Positions 59,243-64,000 of a DNA stretch of 64,000 nucleotides are shown piece after piece. Within the stretch, counting starts at the first letter, position 1. Each line of letters starts with the position of its first letter. Location of the stretch: assembly GCF_039545795.1 (NCBI RefSeq), contig NZ_CP154260.1:1679001-1743000 (forward strand), read 5' to 3'. Made by a program: the position numbers and the translations under genes. Below the pieces are notes generated by a model that had not been told where the DNA came from, made no database searches, and saw only the letters and a program-made list of their open reading frames with translations. Origin of the DNA: Chitinophaga niabensis (GTDB taxonomy: Bacteria; Bacteroidota; Bacteroidia; Chitinophagales; Chitinophagaceae).

Positions 59243-62026
59243 TTAAAGTTCAATTCTAAAGCCGGCAGAGAATGTGCGCAGGGCCGGATAACCGATATTC
59301 AGTGTTTCCGGATCGAGGTCGCCTGCTATATCATCCACAGAGAACAGGTTATTGCCATTGAGGAAGATCCTGGCGCTGCTCAGCTTTATCCTGGCAAGCG
59401 TTTGTTTTGGCAGGGAATAACCCAGCTCAAGCGTGCGTAGTTTGAGATAACTGCCATCACGTTGCCAGAAAGAAGAGAAACGGTAATTGTTCAGGTTGTT
59501 CGCTGAAGACAAACGCGGGTAAGTGGCAGATGCTGCCGTGGCAGGCGTCCACCGGTCCTTTGCCATCTCCGGTGCAGACCTGTTGTTCTGGAAGGCATAG
59601 AACTGGTTACCCAGTGTAACGGTACTGCCGCTCACACCCTGGAAGAAAGCATCCAGGTCAAACCCTCTGAACTTTACACCCGCATGCAGGCCATAAGTAA
59701 GGGTAGGGAGGTAGGAATTGCCGATAGCATTTACATCGTTCTGGTCTATGATATTATCACCATTCTGGTCTTTGTATTTGATATCACCGGGCTGCACAGT
59801 AGTGAAGGTCTGCCTTGGGCTGGCATTGATATCTGCTGCATCTTTGAAAAAACCGATGGCCTGCAGGCCAAAAGGCTGGCCCGCCGGATGCCCTGCACGG
59901 TACAGATAAGTATCTTCCTGCACAGCTTCAGCATTGTACACGATCTTGTTCTTCGCATAAGCGGCATTTCCTGCTACAAACCACTGCACTTTGGCATCGG
60001 CTGCATTGTGATAAGCAATCACCGCTTCCAGGCCCTTGTTATCTACTTTACCCACATTCAGGAAAGGCAGGTCTACACCCACATATTGCGGAACGGTGAA
60101 AAAGGGTTGTGCTAGAATGTGCCGGCGTTTATTACTGAATACATCCAGGTTGAAAGTAATGCGCTCTATCAATGTTGCTTCCAGGCCAAGGTTCGTTTTT
60201 GTTTCTTTCTCCCAGGTTACATCAGGGTTGGCAGGAGTGCCTTCATAGATACCGGCAGTACCGTTATTACCTGTTCCAAAGTAAGGTGATGCGCCGAAGG
60301 GGAATAACTGATCGAACATAAAGCGGGGGCCGCCTATAAGATCATTTCCTGTAAGGCCATATGAAGCACGCAGTTTCAGGAAGCTGATCACTTTATTCTC
60401 TTTCAGGAAGTTCTCATTGGAAGCGATCCATCCGGCAGAGAACGCAGGGAAGTAACCGAACCTTTTGCCTTTGGGGAAATTCTCTGAACCCATATAGGCC
60501 ATATTCACTTCCGCCACATACCGTTCATCGTAAGCATAAGTAATGCGTGCGCCGCCATTGATGTGTTTGTAAGGCAGGTTGTTGCCGCTGATAGAATAAC
60601 TATCCTGGTTATACATCAGCATAGCGGAAATATTATGAATACCAAAGTTGCGGTCGTAGTTCAGGAATCCCTGCAAAGCATAGTTGCGCCATTGCTCTGA
60701 ACGGCTTTCATCCCCGGCCAGTGATGTTTTCTGCCCGAAGCGGGTGATCACGGTATCGCCGTTGCTGTTGCGAAAAATGGAGAAACGTTCGTATTGTTTG
60801 CTTTTGTTGGAATAACTATTGAAGTAAGTATTCAATGCCAGTGCACCAGAAACACTCAGCCCTGGTGTGATGAAATCCAGTTGTTGTGTTAACCGCAACG
60901 ATCCCTGCAGGGTTCTGCCATTGGAGGTATAGGAACCAGTCTGCAATACATTGCCGAGCGGGTTCGCATACAGGGCATTGCCCCCAAAGCTGCCGTTGGG
61001 CAAATAAACCGGGAAGGCGTTGGCAGGGATGGATGCGGCAAGTCCGAACAGGTTAGCAGTGGTATTACCTGCGGGGTTTGCCTTGTCTTCTACCGTACCG
61101 CCTAATCTGATAGCAGCTGTGAGTTTTTGGGTGATGTTGATATCCACATTCGTGCGGAAGTTGTAACGCTGGAATTTGGAATTACTGCTTTCATCTTCTT
61201 TATCTCCCGCTTTGATCAGCAGGCCCTGGCTGGTCAATGCATTCAGTGCTACGAAATAGCGCACGGTTTCATTACCGCCATTGAAAGTAAGATTGTAATT
61301 ACTCATGGGCGCAGCTTTACGCAGTATCTGATCATACCAGTTCACATCCGGATGAAAGTAGGGATCGTTGCCAGTCCTGTACGCTTCCAGGTCACTGTTC
61401 GTATACATGGGCGTTTTACCATCATTTTGCAAAGCTTCGTTGTACAAGGTGGCATAGTCATAGGAGCGGAGGTTTTCAGGTAGTGCAATGGGTTTGTTGA
61501 AGCCGTATTGTACACCAAAACCTACTCTCAATGCTCCCTTTACGCCTTTTTTTGTAGTGACCAGCATCACGCCGTTAGCACCTCTGCTGCCGTACAACGC
61601 AACAGCCGCCGCATCTTTCAGGATAGTGATAGATTCCACTTCATCCGGTACCAATTGTGCGAAGGTGCTTTCAAAGCCATCTACCAATACGAGTATTTTG
61701 GTATCGGCGGCACCAAAAGTGCCAACGCCCCTGATCACCATACCGGGTGTATTCACGCCATTTTCACTGCTGCCTGCCTGTACGGTAAGCCCGGGCAGGC
61801 GTCCGTACAATGTATTGCCGAGGTTGGTGTTAAAGGTTTTCTTTAATTCACTGCCCTGTACGGAAGAAACAGCGCCGGTTACCATCCAGGCTGCCTGCCT
61901 GCCATAAGGTACCTCAACAGAATCAGGCCGTACAGTTTGGGCAGAAGCATGCCAGCCTGCAGAACAGGCGAATGCCAGTGCTACAAACCGCTGCCGGGTA
62001 AAGAGATGATATATACTTGATTTCAT
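59243..62026 (-). CDS. Short SusC/RagA-family TonB-linked transporter lacking the regulatory-like domain (locus C)
   Basis: A 927-residue SusC-type barrel. A signal peptide (1-29, ending HASAQ) is followed within about 20 residues by the plug (about 48-170: LGNTLYGRLPGLTVQAG, ITILKDAAAVALYGSRGANG). The carboxypeptidase-regulatory-like domain that normally stands before the plug, about 80 residues, is absent, and there is no STN domain. The rest of the barrel is complete, ending in FSAGFRIEL. It may work with the SusD downstream as a normal pair, possibly with altered coupling to the secretion or signalling machinery. It lies 28 nt after the previous SusD. Confidence 0.93.
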   Translation of the reverse strand: MKSSIYHLFTRQRFVALAFACSAGWHASAQTVRPDSVEVPYGRQAAWMVTGAVSSVQGSELKKTFNTNLGNTLYGRLPGLTVQAGSSENGVNTPGMVIRGVGTFGAADTKILVLVDGFESTFAQLVPDEVESITILKDAAAVALYGSRGANGVMLVTTKKGVKGALRVGFGVQYGFNKPIALPENLRSYDYATLYNEALQNDGKTPMYTNSDLEAYRTGNDPYFHPDVNWYDQILRKAAPMSNYNLTFNGGNETVRYFVALNALTSQGLLIKAGDKEDESSNSKFQRYNFRTNVDINITQKLTAAIRLGGTVEDKANPAGNTTANLFGLAASIPANAFPVYLPNGSFGGNALYANPLGNVLQTGSYTSNGRTLQGSLRLTQQLDFITPGLSVSGALALNTYFNSYSNKSKQYERFSIFRNSNGDTVITRFGQKTSLAGDESRSEQWRNYALQGFLNYDRNFGIHNISAMLMYNQDSYSISGNNLPYKHINGGARITYAYDERYVAEVNMAYMGSENFPKGKRFGYFPAFSAGWIASNENFLKENKVISFLKLRASYGLTGNDLIGGPRFMFDQLFPFGASPYFGTGNNGTAGIYEGTPANPDVTWEKETKTNLGLEATLIERITFNLDVFSNKRRHILAQPFFTVPQYVGVDLPFLNVGKVDNKGLEAVIAYHNAADAKVQWFVAGNAAYAKNKIVYNAEAVQEDTYLYRAGHPAGQPFGLQAIGFFKDAADINASPRQTFTTVQPGDIKYKDQNGDNIIDQNDVNAIGNSYLPTLTYGLHAGVKFRGFDLDAFFQGVSGSTVTLGNQFYAFQNNRSAPEMAKDRWTPATAASATYPRLSSANNLNNYRFSSFWQRDGSYLKLRTLELGYSLPKQTLARIKLSSARIFLNGNNLFSVDDIAGDLDPETLNIGYPALRTFSAGFRIEL

Positions 62027-62054
62027 GTAATGCTTTTTACGATTGAAGGATAGG

Positions 62055-63767
62055 TTACCAACCAGGGTTTTGAATGATATGCCCTTTGTTCACTTCAGAA
62101 AGGATGAAGGGATGCAGGTACATCTTTCTTGGGAAAGAACGTTGCTCAAAAATGAACGGCGTAAAACTGATCTCCGTACTTCCCGTTATAGCGGCAAGTT
62201 TCAGGCCCCAGAAATCTCCTTTCATCACACCATTGTCTTCTGCTATCATCCAGCGCCGTATATCCCAGAAGCGATGATCTTCAAAAGCCAGCTCAATATC
62301 CCGTTCGTTACGTACGCGCTGCCTGAAGTCTGCCTGCGAAAGATTGGCCGGAAGATCAGGCATGCCGGAGCGCCTGCGGATCTCATTCACTGCTGCATAA
62401 GCATCTGCAGTAGGCCCATCGTTAAACTCGTTGAGTGCTTCTGCATAATTAAGGTAAGCTTCTGCCAGCCGGAAGATCTGCCAGTTAGGGATCTGCGCGG
62501 CACCGTTATGCAAAGCTTCAGGGATCAGCTTATGCATCCAGTGACCCAGCTGGCTATTAAGACAATTGAATTTGGGATCTTCCCTGTTCCAGTAAGAATT
62601 ATGATAAGCAACGGTTTGTTTGAAACGAGGATCCAGTTCATCATATTTCTGGAAGAGGTTATTACCGCCTGCGAGTGGCCAGGTTTGCGGTGTACCATCC
62701 GTCTTTTCATATTTCCTGATAAAGTTGAAGGTAACCATTACACCTGCCCATCCTGAATTGGAAAGGGTATTCGGTTTCATGGTTGCCCAGGGGATCTCCC
62801 ATGCATTACGCGGGCCATAGATCTTATTGGCAAGGATGATCTCTGCATTGTCGTTGGTAGACCATTGGTATTTATAGTTCGCCGTTACGCCTTTGTCTGT
62901 GATCAGGTGAATGCCGCCGGTGGGTGCCCAGTCCAGTACTGCTTTGGCTGCATCTGCGGCCAGCTTCCAACGGTTCTTGTCGAAATTGCCGTAACAGATC
63001 AGTTTATCTTTATCACCACCCAGGCTCAGATAAGGTTGCGCTGCATTGAACAGCGGACTGGCAGCATACAGCAATGCTCTTGATCTGAGCATCAGTGCCG
63101 CGCCTTTTGTCGCACGTCCGCGCATGGTGCTGGGATAAACAGGAGGTAGTTTTGCAGCGGCATCCGTAGCATCATTCACAATGAAATTGATACATTCTTC
63201 AATGGTATTCCTCCCCAGGTTCAGATCATCTGTGAGCTGAAACCTTTTATCCACGATGGGAACGCCGCCATAACGTTTGATCATTTCAAGGTAATTCAGC
63301 GCCCGTACAAATTTTGCTTCCCCGAAAACCTGGTCACGGTAAGCAGGAGTGATGTTGGGCACTTCATCTATTCTTTCCATAATAATGTTGCACATACGGA
63401 TAGCAGTCCAGCGGAGGAAGAAACGATAATCCTCCAGGTTTACGATATCGCTGGCAGTAATGTTGGCGGAATTCCAGCGCTGGCCTGTGAGCCAGCCTAC
63501 GGCGTATTCCGCTTCATCCGTTGCACCGGCAGAAATATCGTAGGTAGCGGCATTGGTAAGACTTCTGTCCTCTGTAGGGAGGCCGTGATGGATCCCGTGC
63601 CGGTAAAGACTGGCCACATACATTTCCAGTTCTGTCTGTGAAGAGAACATGGTGTTTTCTGTAACGTCCACACCGGGCGCTTTATCCAGGAACTTCTTCT
63701 CACAGGAGACAGACAGTACACTGCACAGGCCCAGTATATAGAGTGCATGTAATTTTTTCATGCTCAT
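62055..63767 (-). CDS. SusD/RagB-family surface lipoprotein (locus D)
   Basis: A 570-residue SusD-type protein with a signal ending at Cys22 (VLSVSCEKKFLDKAPG). Family features are the helix VRALNYLEMIKRYGGVPIVD (about 163-182) and the C-terminal RNERDIELAFEDHRFWDIRRW block, with YLHPFILSEVNKG near the end. Its ATG overlaps the stop codon of the upstream SusC (TGATG), so the pair is translationally coupled. It should cap that SusC and bind the same class of glycan as locus C. A second Met two codons in (63761) is an alternative start. Confidence 0.95.
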   Translation of the reverse strand: MSMKKLHALYILGLCSVLSVSCEKKFLDKAPGVDVTENTMFSSQTELEMYVASLYRHGIHHGLPTEDRSLTNAATYDISAGATDEAEYAVGWLTGQRWNSANITASDIVNLEDYRFFLRWTAIRMCNIIMERIDEVPNITPAYRDQVFGEAKFVRALNYLEMIKRYGGVPIVDKRFQLTDDLNLGRNTIEECINFIVNDATDAAAKLPPVYPSTMRGRATKGAALMLRSRALLYAASPLFNAAQPYLSLGGDKDKLICYGNFDKNRWKLAADAAKAVLDWAPTGGIHLITDKGVTANYKYQWSTNDNAEIILANKIYGPRNAWEIPWATMKPNTLSNSGWAGVMVTFNFIRKYEKTDGTPQTWPLAGGNNLFQKYDELDPRFKQTVAYHNSYWNREDPKFNCLNSQLGHWMHKLIPEALHNGAAQIPNWQIFRLAEAYLNYAEALNEFNDGPTADAYAAVNEIRRRSGMPDLPANLSQADFRQRVRNERDIELAFEDHRFWDIRRWMIAEDNGVMKGDFWGLKLAAITGSTEISFTPFIFEQRSFPRKMYLHPFILSEVNKGHIIQNPGW

Positions 63768-64000
63768 CAGAATTTAAGATTAAGACCGAAGTTGATCGTT
63801 TTCACAATGGGGTAGGGTTCTGCACCGTTACTGTTCCCATCGTAGATATTAACAGGTTGTTCCGGATCAATGCCCGGCGGCAGCTTATGCCAGGTGAGCA
63901 GGTTATTTCCGTTCACATAAAAACGGGCAGCACTGATGCCGATCCTTCTGAGCGTATTGGCTGAAAGGGTATAACCTATCTCCATATTCTTCAACCGCAC
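63767..64000 (-). CDS. SusC/RagA-family transporter, C-terminal fragment at window edge (locus D)
   Basis: Only the last ~77 residues are in the window; the frame is open at base 64000. They match the end of a SusC barrel: RLKNMEIGYTLSANTLRRIG, then ARFYVNGNNLLTWHKLPPGIDPE and the final strand TINFGLNLKF. Its stop codon overlaps the start of the SusD gene. The gene must continue to the right of the window, so the true start, any STN domain and the locus regulator cannot be seen. Confidence 0.92.
   Translation of the reverse strand: MRLKNMEIGYTLSANTLRRIGISAARFYVNGNNLLTWHKLPPGIDPEQPVNIYDGNSNGAEPYPIVKTINFGLNLKF

Noticed and set aside
1..64000. tRNA, rRNA, transposase, integrase or phage genes
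   Set aside because: None was recognised on either strand, so no mobile element or attachment site is claimed.

Overview
The window comes from a Bacteroidota chromosome, most likely a Chitinophaga-like member of the Chitinophagaceae. The evidence is four SusC or SusD loci (two of them joined in tandem), an ECF sigma / FecR regulatory pair, type IX secretion (T9SS) sorting domains, PorP/SprF and OmpA-like partner proteins, and promoters of the Bacteroidota type (TTTG, about 19 nt, TAnnTTTG). No tRNA, rRNA, CRISPR array or insertion sequence was recognised.

Layout. 1-1546 (minus): a formylglycine sulfatase that runs off the left edge. 1547-3891: a small HTH protein, a hairpin-rich intergenic stretch and an unrecognised helical protein. 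3892-11070 (plus): polysaccharide-utilisation-like locus A, made of SusC, SusD and two surface lipoproteins with no enzyme of its own, closed by a clear terminator. 11256-12117 (plus): a tiny ORF and a lone succinate dehydrogenase cytochrome b subunit. 12119-16492 (minus): an epoxide-hydrolase-like alpha/beta hydrolase, a duplicated DUF6130-like protein and a TPR sensor histidine kinase, apparently one operon. 16758-18323 (plus): a lipoprotein metzincin-like protease with a discoidin-like domain. 18787-42847 (plus): a three-gene cluster with a 7042-residue T9SS type B cargo protein, its PorP/SprF partner and a TPR/PD40/OmpA protein, closed by a terminator. 42967-44870: a GlxA-type regulator divergent from a DUF1569 protein and a VOC protein. 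45151-55420 (minus): locus B, with ECF sigma, FecR anti-sigma, STN-type SusC, SusD and a multidomain GH16 glucanase carrying a T9SS type A tail. 55516-64000 (minus): locus C/D, with two SusC/SusD pairs in tandem followed by a DUF1735/PKD lipoprotein and a GH172 (DUF2961) enzyme; the most upstream SusC is cut by the right edge.

How it fits together. Locus B reads as a self-regulated beta-1,3-glucan (laminarin-type) system: substrate signalling through SusC (STN domain) and FecR would release the ECF sigma factor, and the secreted GH16 would supply oligosaccharides to SusC/SusD. Locus C/D probably handles a furanose-containing glycan through GH172. The 21-kb gene is the standout. It encodes a predicted fibrous surface adhesin of roughly 0.7 MDa built from a beta-helix head, seven ~400-residue LamG-like modules, 26 Calx-beta modules, a DUF11-like module and a CHU_C sorting domain, with its presumed secretion partner directly downstream.
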